A stretch of DNA of 39,946 bases from Candidatus Methylomirabilota bacterium (GCA_028870115.1 JAGWQH010000016.1:1-39946), one strand, 5' to 3'. Counted from the stretch's first letter, positions 1-6,742 are shown. The notes: generated from the sequence alone by a model not told the origin. Numbers and translations: made by a program.

Positions 1-1040
1 GACCACGGTCCCGACCAGTTGTGATTACCGTTACTGTCGATGATTGTAGCCTTTGAGACCATTGTCTCTGCCCATGCGAGGGCTCGTTCCAGATATTTCA
101 CATCGTGTGTGGCTTCATACATGGACAGCGTCCCGCCGAAGACATATTGGAAGGTGTAGTACGTCCCCCCATCGCCACTCGCCGCCATCGCATCAAGTGT
201 GGTTTGATTATTTTGGTACTCAGCATCGTAGATAGCCTGATAGTAAGAAACGGTTTCACCGCCGGCGCCTGCGCTAGCAGTCGTGAATGTATAGTCACTC
301 GAGAGCGCCGCATTCCCGGCGGCATCCTTGGACTGTACTTGGAAGTGATATGCCTTGCCTGCGGTCAATCCGCTCAGTGTGACGGCGTGGCTCGTCACAA
401 GGGAACTGTTGAGCGCTGTCGCGCTGCCGTAGGCAGCGGTGGTCCCATAGTCTGCCTGCGAGGTGCTTGACTTATCTGTGTTCCAGGTGACAGTGGCACT
501 ACTGGCGGTGATACCAGAGCTGGTTACGGAACTAATCGTGGGTGGGGTTGAGTTCTTAATGGAAATTGCTCCAGAAGAGGCGATATTATTGCTCTCATTG
601 CTCTCATTGATGACATTGGTCGAATCGGCGACCACGACCACATAGAATGTGCCGCTTGCAGTTGATCCGGGAACGGTGAAGGAGGTGACAAGCGCCACGC
701 TCGCGCCGGCCGCGAGACTCGATATATTCTGAGTACCCAGCACAGCCGCGCCAGTGGTGCTGGAAGGGCTCTTGGAAAGATAATACGCAACGCTAAAGGC
801 GTTCGAAGCCGCAGTGCCTTGATTCTTGATGGTGTCGGATACGACGATGGTCGCGCCTGAAGAGGCCGATGAGGGGGCGCTGACGGCGGGCACGGTCAAG
901 TCCGGCTTTGACCTTCGATAGTAAGCCTCGGCATGACCTGCAACGAGTTCCGTGAAGCACAGTGTGAGGGCGAGGGCGAAGGCAACCCGAAGCAGTAGGG
1001 GAAGACCAACCAGGCGGGATGTGAACTTGGCTGAATACAT
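1..1040 (-). CDS. Secreted CARDB / fibronectin type III protein, C-terminus cut by window edge
   Basis: The reading frame runs from ATG at 1040 off the left edge without a stop, giving 346 residues. Residues 1-39 look like a signal peptide (basic start, hydrophobic core, AGHAEA cleavage region). Residues about 46-160 resemble a CARDB adhesion-type beta domain (PDLTVPAVSAP, then NQGTAAS and VVADSTNVINES). Residues about 165-255 resemble a fibronectin type III domain (PTISSVTSSGITASSATVTW, ending in DYTFTT). From residue 265 the sequence turns helical and aromatic (VSYYQAIYDAEYQ, LERALAWAETMV), like the beginning of an alpha/alpha-toroid carbohydrate-active domain, but the catalytic part is outside the window. 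The start is fixed by an AAAGGAG ribosome site 8 nt upstream, which lies inside a regulatory hairpin. The gene is controlled by a sigma-54 promoter and a c-di-GMP riboswitch, so a role in surface or matrix formation is likely but unproven. Confidence 0.8.
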   Translation of the reverse strand, partial: MYSAKFTSRLVGLPLLLRVAFALALTLCFTELVAGHAEAYYRRSKPDLTVPAVSAPSSASSGATIVVSDTIKNQGTAASNAFSVAYYLSKSPSSTTGAAVLGTQNISSLAAGASVALVTSFTVPGSTASGTFYVVVVADSTNVINESNESNNIASSGAISIKNSTPPTISSVTSSGITASSATVTWNTDKSSTSQADYGTTAAYGSATALNSSLVTSHAVTLSGLTAGKAYHFQVQSKDAAGNAALSSDYTFTTASAGAGGETVSYYQAIYDAEYQNNQTTLDAMAASGDGGTYYTFQYVFGGTLSMYEATHDVKYLERALAWAETMVSKATIIDSNGNHNWSGPW

Positions 1041-1043
1041 GAC

Positions 1044-1088
1044 AACCGCTCCTTTCACTGAAGGTCGCTTTCCGTGAAAGGAGCGGTT
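1044..1088 (-). promoter_or_regulatory. Ribosome-site sequestering hairpin (riboswitch expression platform, copy 1)
   Basis: In the minus-strand RNA a perfect 15-bp stem pairs AACCGCTCCTTTCAC (1088-1074) with GTGAAAGGAGCGGTT (1058-1044) around a 15-nt loop. The 3' arm contains the ribosome binding site AAAGGAG at 1055-1049, and the ATG follows at 1040. When the stem forms, translation should be blocked. There is no U-tract after it, so it acts on translation rather than termination. The same 45 nt occur unchanged at 7987-8031. Confidence 0.85.
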
Positions 1089-1098
1089 GGTGTGGCCG

Positions 1099-1196
1099 CC
1101 CTTCCTTTCTTCGGTAACCCCGCTGTCAGCCCGATTGCTGATCGGTGGCTTTGCGTCCCAGCCTCGCGGCTGGTTTGCCTTTATCGGAAAGGACCC
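1099..1196 (-). promoter_or_regulatory. GEMM-I cyclic-di-GMP riboswitch aptamer (copy 1)
   Basis: The minus-strand RNA contains the conserved GEMM-I blocks in order: AAAGGCAAACC, a GCGA tetraloop hairpin closed by CCAGCC/GGCTGG, GGGACGCAAAGCC, and AGCGGGGTTACCG. The closing P1 stem is formed by TCCTTTC and GAAAGGA. The base matching Vc2 position 20 is G and the base matching position 47 is A, which is the c-di-GMP-type signature rather than the A20 of cGAMP-sensing variants. Against the copy at 8042-8139 the tetraloop stem changes by C to T and keeps pairing as a G-U wobble, and the tetraloop changes from GCGA to GTAA, both of the GNRA type. This shows selection on structure. Confidence 0.93.
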
Positions 1197-1215
1197 TTCT
1201 ATGCCAGATAAGATA

Positions 1216-1231
1216 AGCAATGGTTGTGCCA
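1216..1231 (-). promoter_or_regulatory. Sigma-54 (RpoN) -24/-12 promoter, copy 1
   Basis: The minus strand reads TGGCACAACCATTGCT. The GG (-24) and GC (-12) dinucleotides have the exact 10-nt separation required for RpoN, and the blocks TGGCAC and TTGC match the consensus. Transcription should start near 1205, just ahead of the riboswitch P1 stem, leaving a leader of about 165 nt. The same 15 bases (TGGCACAACCATTGC) stand in front of the other riboswitch at 8159-8174. Confidence 0.85.
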
Positions 1232-1368
1232 GTTCATTACCATGACGCGAGTTTTGCATAATCGCCATCGGGCTCCGTGTTTTTAAGGAGTTCCGTGAAT
1301 TTCTTGGCAGGGAAGAATGATTCATGGATTAATGGTCTCCTTTTGAAATGAGGGTATGGTGGCTCTGA

Positions 1369-1396
1369 CGTGACAGATATCGTCACGTTAGTGACG
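1369..1396. promoter_or_regulatory. Paired palindromes, probable sigma-54 activator binding site (copy 1)
   Basis: Two overlapping perfect palindromes, CGTGACAGATATCGTCACG (1369-1387) and CGTCACGTTAGTGACG (1381-1396), lie about 140 bp upstream of the -24 element. That is the usual distance for an enhancer-type activator. The second has the form GTCA-N6-TGAC, the same arrangement as the FleQ box of Pseudomonas. A similar GTCA-N6-TGAC palindrome lies at the same distance from the second sigma-54 promoter (8322-8337). The identity of the binding protein is inferred only from this pattern. Confidence 0.6.
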
Positions 1397-1586
1397 TTTG
1401 GTGTCCTGAGGAAAGACAGGCACTAATCTGCGATCGCCCCAAGCCGGATCGAGTTGCAGAGAGGTGGTGAGATGTGAAAAACGTTGTACTGGACTGCGGC
1501 GATGGACGTGCTAAATTATAAATGAAGCCACGAGCCGCGTAAGCGGGGAACATCTCCTCCTCCTGGGTGGGATGTTGTGGTTTCAG

Positions 1587-1626
1587 GAGGCCGCGACGGG
1601 CGCAATCCGTTGCGGCCTCGTTTTTT
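1587..1626 (+). terminator. Strong intrinsic terminator on the plus strand
   Basis: A 13-bp stem (GAGGCCGCGACGG with CCGTTGCGGCCTC, one G-U pair) with a 7-nt loop is followed by G and six T. No protein gene on the plus strand ends near it. The preceding 80 nt contain further hairpins (CCGC-GTAA-GCGG at about 1533-1544 and AACATC/GATGTT at about 1548-1576), so it may end a short structured RNA starting near 1515. Confidence 0.7.
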
Positions 1627-1667
1627 GGTTAGTCTGTCTTGAATGTTTCTGCCCCCGCACCCATCCC

Positions 1668-1703
1668 GAAATCCCCCCTATCCCCCTTTACTAAAGGGGG
1701 GGG
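1668..1703. repeat. C-run/G-run palindromic dispersed repeat (family A)
   Basis: A block starting GAAATCCCCCC and ending AAAGGGGGGG folds on itself. It is a divergent member of a family also found at 1789-1850, 2187-2295 and 5786-5900. Confidence 0.6.
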
Positions 1704-1788
1704 ATGTTGCCGGAGGCCGTATCTTTCATGGCCATGGGCGTGCCACCGGCGCACGGGTATTGCCGCGAATCTCCCTGGCCTCCGCTCT

Positions 1789-1850
1789 GAAATCCCCCTC
1801 GGTCCCCCTTTTTTAAAGGGGGAGGCTACTAGAGGTGTCGTGCGATGTGC
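1789..1850. repeat. Dispersed repeat family A with tail
   Basis: The block begins GAAATCCCCCTCGGTCCCCC, continues with a T/A stretch and AAAGGGGGAGGCT, then the tail GTCGTGCGATGTGCGCC. Core and tail are shared with 5786-5850, which shows that the unit is longer than the simple hairpin. No gene overlaps it. Confidence 0.65.
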
Positions 1851-2186
1851 GCCGGTAGGATGCTACGCAATTGCTGTACCAGGGATGTTCGAGGGCTGGT
1901 CGTCTAACTGGGGATGGCTACAGAGGCTTTCGTGTCAGTGAGTTGCGAGCAGCAGGCTGGACGGAACAGGGATGAGGGAATCGGCGGATGCGCCGGACGG
2001 AAGAGAAGGAACTACATCGCTAAAGCGAAGAAATTACTCGTAGAACCTGTCCTGCAAACCCCGTTTACCCTTGTACATGCTCAGGGCGAACGGTAAGGGC
2101 ATTGAAAAGAGTGACGGCAGTGGGTTCAGTACAGCCAAATCATTCTACAAGTTGAGTGAGTTATTACTCAGAGCATAAAATAGCTT

Positions 2187-2295
2187 GCTCCCTCCTTTCG
2201 CAAAGGGGGGTAAGGGGGGATTTGAACAATCAGGAAATCCCCCTCAATCCCCCTTTTTAAAGGGGGAGGCTGTTTGAGATGTCGTGCAAGAGTGC
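2187..2295. repeat. Head-to-head pair of family A repeats
   Basis: An inverted copy (about 2187-2222, ending AAGGGGGGATTT) faces a forward copy (2234-2270, AAATCCCCCTCAATCCCCC followed by AAAGGGGGAGGCT), about 11 bp apart. The forward copy again has the GATGTCGTGC tail. The surrounding 1851-2445 has no gene I can support. A block GAAGGAACTACATCGC at about 2006-2021 recurs at 5860-5875, with a weaker match at 8396-8408. Confidence 0.65.
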
Positions 2296-2445
2296 AATCT
2301 AGCTAGCGCTCCCCGTAATAAGACACCACCTATCAGAGATAGCAGGCTCTGCCCGGCATCGTTCGGTCTGTGCCATGCCTGACTCAAGTTGTGCAAATCA
2401 GAATTATAACTTGCTTTCTGCACAGACCTGGAGCATTATCGCGCC

Positions 2446-3636
2446 ATGATCACTCGAGACATTTCGGAAGAACTTGTCAGATCCGCCGTGGAGTATCCTG
2501 TGGTGACCATCCTGGGTCCCCGCCAATCAGGCAAGACCACGCTGGCCAGGATGACGTTTCCGGATAAACCATACTTTTCTTTGGAAGATCCTGATGTCCG
2601 GATCGCAGCTGAGGCCGATCCACGAGGATTCCTCAGTCAGGTGGAAGGCGGCGGCATCCTGGATGAGGTGCAGCGTTTTCCGGCGCTGCTTTCCTACGTC
2701 CAAGGGATGGTTGATAAAGCCCCCACGCGCGGTCGGTTTATCCTGACCGGCAGTCATCAACCGCAACTGCACGAGGCAATTAGTCAGTCGCTCGCGGGCC
2801 GAACCGCCATACTGACGCTGTGGCCGTTCTCGCTGCACGAGTTGGGCCGCTACACCTCCGCGCGTGACCCTTTCGGCCTGATCGTTCGCGGATGCTTTCC
2901 GAGGCTTCACGAGGAGGGTTTGGAACCCCGCAGGTTTTTCAACGGCTACCTGCAGACCTACGTCGAGCGCGATGTGCGCGCGTTGATCCAATTGCGCGAC
3001 CTGTCGCAGTTTCAGCGGTTTCTCACGTTGTTAGCGGGCCGGGTGGGCCAGATCGTCAACCTCGCTTCGCTCTCCAGTGATGTCGGTGTATCTGCTATGA
3101 CCATCAGGAATTGGCTCTCCGTTCTGAAAGCGTCGTATGTTGTGTTCGAGCTGCCACCGTTCTTCGAGAATATCCGAAAGCGTGTGATCAAGTCCCCAAA
3201 AATATTTTTCACGGATGTGGGTCTCGCAACCTTTCTGCTGGGCATCCACACGGAACAACAGGCATCCCGCGATCCCTTGCGCGGAAGTCTGTATGAAAAC
3301 CTTATCATTACGGATATCGTGAAAGGTGCTCTCAACAAGGGGATCAGGCCTGAGCTATATTTCTTCCGCGACTCCCACGGCAACGAGGTCGATTTGCTCA
3401 TCAGGGAAAAAGGCGTAATGACGCCGATCGAGATCAAGTCCGCGGGGACGTTTTCCGTAGATTTCGTCAAGGGGGTAGAGCGGTTTCGAGCGCTGGGGAT
3501 CACGCGCGGCTCCGAAGGCGCGGTCCTCTATAACGGCGAGCAGCAGTTCGCTGTCCGAGGCGTCCGCATTTTCAATCCGCTCCTTGTTGACAACATCTGG
3601 GAGACCCTGACCGCTCATCCGGCAGCCACGAGTTGA
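2446..3636 (+). CDS. AAA-family ATPase with DUF4143 C-terminal domain (first copy)
   Basis: This 396-residue protein has a Walker A motif GPRQSGKTT at residues 24-32 and a Walker B motif ILDEVQ at 71-76, typical of AAA_14 ATPases. Its C-terminal half matches the DUF4143 type: NIRKRVIKSPKIFFTDVGL near residues 242-260, and then RDSHGNEVDLLI with PIEIKS near 308-330, which looks like a restriction-nuclease-type E-x-K core. The role of the family is unclear; members are widespread and often sit in mobile or accessory regions. The last seven codons overlap a degraded fragment of a metalloprotease gene on the other strand, so the present C-terminus may be recent. A second member of the family lies at 29641-30819. 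No convincing ribosome site precedes the ATG. Confidence 0.88.
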   Translation: MITRDISEELVRSAVEYPVVTILGPRQSGKTTLARMTFPDKPYFSLEDPDVRIAAEADPRGFLSQVEGGGILDEVQRFPALLSYVQGMVDKAPTRGRFILTGSHQPQLHEAISQSLAGRTAILTLWPFSLHELGRYTSARDPFGLIVRGCFPRLHEEGLEPRRFFNGYLQTYVERDVRALIQLRDLSQFQRFLTLLAGRVGQIVNLASLSSDVGVSAMTIRNWLSVLKASYVVFELPPFFENIRKRVIKSPKIFFTDVGLATFLLGIHTEQQASRDPLRGSLYENLIITDIVKGALNKGIRPELYFFRDSHGNEVDLLIREKGVMTPIEIKSAGTFSVDFVKGVERFRALGITRGSEGAVLYNGEQQFAVRGVRIFNPLLVDNIWETLTAHPAATS

Positions 3637-3731
3637 TCGGCGATCGCTTCCCAGTCGGATCGGGGGATCGAGAGGTAGTGGAAGGTGAAATAGTGGGCCA
3701 GCTCGTGGAGCAGAAGGGTGCGGCGTGGAGA
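3615..3731 (-). pseudogene. C-terminal fragment of a HELAH metalloprotease gene
   Basis: On the minus strand this reads RTLLLHELAHYFTFHYL, then RSDWEAIAD and a stop at 3617-3615. It is almost the same as the last 35 residues or so of the intact gene at 7489-7983 (RTLLIHELAHYFTFHYL, RSQWEAIAD). The similarity stops upstream of about 3731 with no start codon, signal peptide or riboswitch. It is therefore a truncated duplicate. Its 3' end overlaps the end of the ATPase gene on the plus strand. Confidence 0.85.
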
Positions 3732-3865
3732 GGCTGCGGAGGAAGCTTATGTCGAGACCTTCTTCAATAGCTATTTTACAAAGCCGTCGGTCTGATGAGA
3801 CAAAGGTAAGGTTATCACGCCTGAAGTTTAAGGCGATAGCAAGTTGAATGCTATTGATCCATGGG

Positions 3866-3953
3866 TTTCGACCATAAGGTGTGCTATAGTGATTTTCGAC
3901 TATTCTGACAATAATTTAGCTATTTTCGACTATAGTAAAGGATTCTCGACCAA
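3866..3953 (+). promoter_or_regulatory. Fourfold TTTTCGACTAT direct repeats before fic
   Basis: Four related blocks precede and touch the fic start: TTTCGACCAT (3866), TTTTCGACTAT (3893), TTTTCGACTAT (3923) and TTCTCGACCAAT (3943). Their TCGA cores are 28, 30 and 20 bp apart, so several lie on the same face of the helix at multiples of about ten. The last block runs into the start codon. This looks like a multi-site operator. A TATAGT box at 3885 or 3931 could be the -10 element, but no good -35 is visible. Confidence 0.55.
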
Positions 3954-5533
3954 TGAAGCTTGGCCCGGCTCCTCTCACAGTCTTCCAGGAAAAGACCGTC
4001 CCCAACGGCACCAGACTGGCCGGCTGGGCGGCGCTCGTCCATGCGCTCGCTATTCCGGGGCCGGTTCGGCGGCCGAGTTGCGTCTCGGAGCAGCACGTTC
4101 GCGGGAGCCGTCGGAAAGAGGGAGTCTGGGCCGTTTTTGATAAACGCTACTGGCCAGGCGATACCTTTGCCGATCACCTGACTTTTGCGCTCCGCCATGA
4201 AGACATTGATCTCCTGATCCTCAAGCGGATCTTCGAGGCGGTGGCGCAGGCGGAGATCGAGGCCATTGTCCGCGCCACGCCGACCGGCATTCCGGCGCGC
4301 CGCGCGTGGTATCTCTACGAAACCCTGACCGGCCGAACTCTTCACGTGGAAGATGCGCCGCGCGCCGCGGCTATCGATGTTCTTGACCCCAAGGCGTACT
4401 TCACGGGCAAGCCGCGTCTCTCGAAGCGGTACCGCGTACGCGACAATCTCCTGGGTACCGGTCGTTTCTGCCCCATCATCCGGCGTACCAAAGTGCTCAC
4501 GGAATTCCTGGCACTTGACCTTGCCGCCAGGGCAAGGGACACCGTGGGGTGCACCAGCGCCCACCTGGTTGCGCGTGCCGCTCGTTTCATGCTGCTCGCC
4601 GACAGCCGGGCCAGTTTTGAGATTGAGGGCGAGCGCCCGCCGCGCAACCGGCTGGAGCGATGGGGCAGGGCGGTCCTGCAAGCCGGAAAGAACCGCCTCA
4701 CACTCGATGAAATCATCCGCCTTCAGCGCGTCCTTATCGAGGACACGCGATTCGTACGCGCCGGTCTGCGTCCCGACGGCGTCTTTTTAGGCGAACGGGA
4801 CCACCACGGCGACCCGCTCCCGGAATTCGTCGGTGCAAGGCCTGATGATCTGAACAATCTTATAGGCGGCTTGCTGGAGGCGAACGACCGCATGCGCGAT
4901 GACGGCATTGACCCGGTGCTGAAGGCGGCGGCTACCGCTTTCGGCTTCGTCTATGTCCATCCGTTCCAGGACGGCAACGGGCGTATGCACCGCTGCCTGA
5001 TCCATCACGTCCTCGCCGAGCGGAAATTTACGCCGTCGGGGATGGTATTCCCGGTTTCCTCTGTGATGCTGGACCGCATCGATGATTATCGCGCAACGCT
5101 GCAGGCCCATTCCGGCCCGTTGATGCCTTTTATCGAGTGGCGGCCCACACTTGGGCACAACGTCGAGGTCCTCAACCAGACTGCCGACCTTTACCGTTAT
5201 TTCGATTGCACGGAAGAGGCGGAGTTTCTGTATGCATGCGTTGCACGCACCGTCGAGCACGATCTGCCGCGCGAGATCGACTATCTGCGCCGTCACGACG
5301 AAGCGACCCGCCGGATCATGGACGCGGTCGACATGCCGGACCGAGTTGCTGAAAACCTCGTACTGTTCATCAGGCAGAACAATGGCACTCTGTCCAAGAA
5401 TCGCCGTGAGGGCGACTTCAAGAAGCTGAGCGAGGAGGAAGTGACTTTCATTGAAGGCATCGTCCGCGAGACCTTCGAGGGCTTCGATCAGGGTTCCGGC
5501 CGTCATGGCATCGGGGCTGACACGAAGTCGTAG
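3953..5533 (+). CDS. Fic-domain protein, probable AMP transferase
   Basis: This 526-residue protein contains the Fic catalytic loop HPFQDGNGRMHR at residues 336-347. Fic enzymes usually transfer AMP from ATP to hydroxyl groups of target proteins. An inhibitory helix motif SFEIEG (pattern S/T-x-x-x-E-G/N) lies at 221-226, ahead of the Fic core, which is the class II self-inhibited arrangement. The first 150 residues resemble no domain I recognise, and the last 100 are charged and could be a winged-helix region. The ATG at 3953 has AAAGG about 13 nt upstream. Target and physiological role cannot be read from the sequence. The gene stands alone behind a repeated operator and is not paired with a separate antitoxin, consistent with built-in inhibition. 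Confidence 0.9.
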   Translation: MKLGPAPLTVFQEKTVPNGTRLAGWAALVHALAIPGPVRRPSCVSEQHVRGSRRKEGVWAVFDKRYWPGDTFADHLTFALRHEDIDLLILKRIFEAVAQAEIEAIVRATPTGIPARRAWYLYETLTGRTLHVEDAPRAAAIDVLDPKAYFTGKPRLSKRYRVRDNLLGTGRFCPIIRRTKVLTEFLALDLAARARDTVGCTSAHLVARAARFMLLADSRASFEIEGERPPRNRLERWGRAVLQAGKNRLTLDEIIRLQRVLIEDTRFVRAGLRPDGVFLGERDHHGDPLPEFVGARPDDLNNLIGGLLEANDRMRDDGIDPVLKAAATAFGFVYVHPFQDGNGRMHRCLIHHVLAERKFTPSGMVFPVSSVMLDRIDDYRATLQAHSGPLMPFIEWRPTLGHNVEVLNQTADLYRYFDCTEEAEFLYACVARTVEHDLPREIDYLRRHDEATRRIMDAVDMPDRVAENLVLFIRQNNGTLSKNRREGDFKKLSEEEVTFIEGIVRETFEGFDQGSGRHGIGADTKS

Positions 5534-5785
5534 AGACCAACCTTATAGTGGTGATGATCGATGTGGTTTTCTTGCTACGCGTGTTTTATGGGCTGGTGGG
5601 GAAGTATACTCCTCAATCAGTGGACCCTCGTGCTCAACGGACCACACCAAGTCTTCGAACTGCACTGAGAGGATTCGCTAATGTCCTGAGTCGGAAGTGT
5701 GGTGCAAAAGTCTGCGCTCCATGTATCCTTAATTTCTCCGAAAGTTCCCCCGCGTCATTGCTCAGCAAGTCTTTCGTTCCCGTCT

Positions 5786-5900
5786 TGAAATCCCCCTCGG
5801 TCCCCCTTTTTAAAGGGGGAGGCTGCTAGAGATGTCGTGCGATGTGCGCCGACGTACGGGAAGGAACTACATCGCGCGGTCTGTAAAACCTACCATGGCA
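5786..5900. repeat. Dispersed repeat family A with long tail
   Basis: The core GAAATCCCCCTCGGTCCCCC plus AAAGGGGGAGGCT is followed by GATGTCGTGCGATGTGCGCC and by GGAAGGAACTACATCGC. It shares the first part with 1789-1850 and the last part with about 2006-2021. The stretch 5534-6091 has no other feature I can support. Confidence 0.65.
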
Positions 5901-6091
5901 GATGTTACGGTGAAGACCTACCTTTTGTTAGGCGGGGTTGCAACCGGGGCATGACGGGCGCTGGAGCGTGTGGATTCCGACCTTCGCGGGTCTGATCGAG
6001 GGTCACATGAAAGAAGGAGCGCCGCGGAACGTTCCTGTTTGGAAGTTGATCCGGGCGGTGGACAGCAGGCTCGTGGTGGCCATGAGGACGT

Positions 6092-6496
6092 TCAGATCGG
6101 TGTATGCAACATGATCGGAAGGTAAGCAGCATAGAGTGGAAAGTCTTTGTCTGTCGTGAAGATGGCAAGCTTGTGGTGAATGGCGACCGCGCAGATGAGA
6201 AAATCAGTGTTTGAGCCCTGAATCCCTTTCGTGCGGCAGAGGTTAAAGAACCGAGCTGCCGTAACATGATCGTCGGTTGCGATTGGCAGGTCTGGGAAGG
6301 CGGCCAGATGAACCGCCAGTGTTTTGAATTGCGCCTCGTCACGAATACCTGAGAGGAGTTCTTGCCGAATTGGTCCGATCATGCACACTCGGCCGTCGGA
6401 GATCAGGTTGCGGAGTTCCACGGCCGGCGCGGAAGCGCTCTGGCCCTTGCGGCGGAGCGCCAGAGACCACACGCTGGTGTCCACCAGGACCTTCAT
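6092..6496 (-). CDS. vapC: VapC-type PIN-domain toxin
   Basis: This 134-residue PIN protein keeps the acidic quartet expected for a metal-dependent RNase: D6 (VDTSVW), E46 (RQELLSG), D98 (NTDFLI) and D116 (TDKDF). Length and layout fit VapC ribonucleases, which cleave tRNA or rRNA. Its start ATG (6496) overlaps the stop of the upstream antitoxin gene by 4 nt, the usual translational coupling of vapBC pairs. All key residues are intact, so it should be active. Confidence 0.92.
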   Translation of the reverse strand: MKVLVDTSVWSLALRRKGQSASAPAVELRNLISDGRVCMIGPIRQELLSGIRDEAQFKTLAVHLAAFPDLPIATDDHVTAARFFNLCRTKGIQGSNTDFLICAVAIHHKLAIFTTDKDFPLYAAYLPIMLHTPI

Positions 6497-6693
6497 CGGC
6501 GCGCGCGCTGCTTTTTGTAATCGTATGTGGGATCGTAGTCGATCGTCCCGAATAGCGAGCCGATCTTGTCCTGCTCTAAGCGGTGGATGTAGTCGATCAG
6601 GGCCTGGGTGACCGCGGCTTTTTTTGTCCGGTGTTTGCCAAGCCTTACGGCCTGCGTGATCAGCGCGTCATCAATTTGAAGATTGGTCGCCAT
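6493..6693 (-). CDS. vapB: VapB-type antitoxin
   Basis: This 66-residue protein starts at ATG 6693, chosen because GGAGGTG stands 6 nt upstream; a farther start at 6708 would overlap that site. The N-terminus (MATNLQIDDALITQAVRLGK, followed by T-K-K-A-A-V-T-Q-A-L) is a short DNA-binding fold of the kind seen in VapB/DUF2191 antitoxins. The C-terminus (GSLFGTIDYDPTYDYKKQR) is rich in aromatic and charged residues and would wrap the toxin. It overlaps vapC by 4 nt and is likely autorepressed through the inverted repeat at its promoter. Confidence 0.9.
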   Translation of the reverse strand: MATNLQIDDALITQAVRLGKHRTKKAAVTQALIDYIHRLEQDKIGSLFGTIDYDPTYDYKKQRARR

Positions 6694-6742
6694 ACAGATC
6701 ACCTCCACACATATCTGTACACTGATGAATGTGTGATGTCAA
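6691..6742 (-). promoter_or_regulatory. vapBC promoter with inverted repeat over the ribosome site
   Basis: On the minus strand TTGACA (6742-6737) is followed after 17 nt by TACAGA (6719-6714). An inverted repeat TACAGAT ... ATCTGTA spans 13 nt; its second arm reaches into the start codon and the loop contains the ribosome site GGAGGTG. It could be the VapBC operator, an RNA hairpin, or both. Confidence 0.55.

Noticed and set aside
1099-1196. cGAMP-specific GEMM-Ib riboswitch
   Set aside because: The base at the position of Vc2 G20 is G, not A, so c-di-GMP is the more likely ligand, although mixed specificity cannot be ruled out.
1407-1416. GAGGAAAG block like the RNase P RNA signature
   Set aside because: The rest of the P4 and CR motifs is missing and the region is too short for RNase P RNA.
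5548-5829. 93-codon plus-strand frame downstream of fic
   Set aside because: Its C-terminus is translated family A repeat, and it shows no domain or ribosome site.
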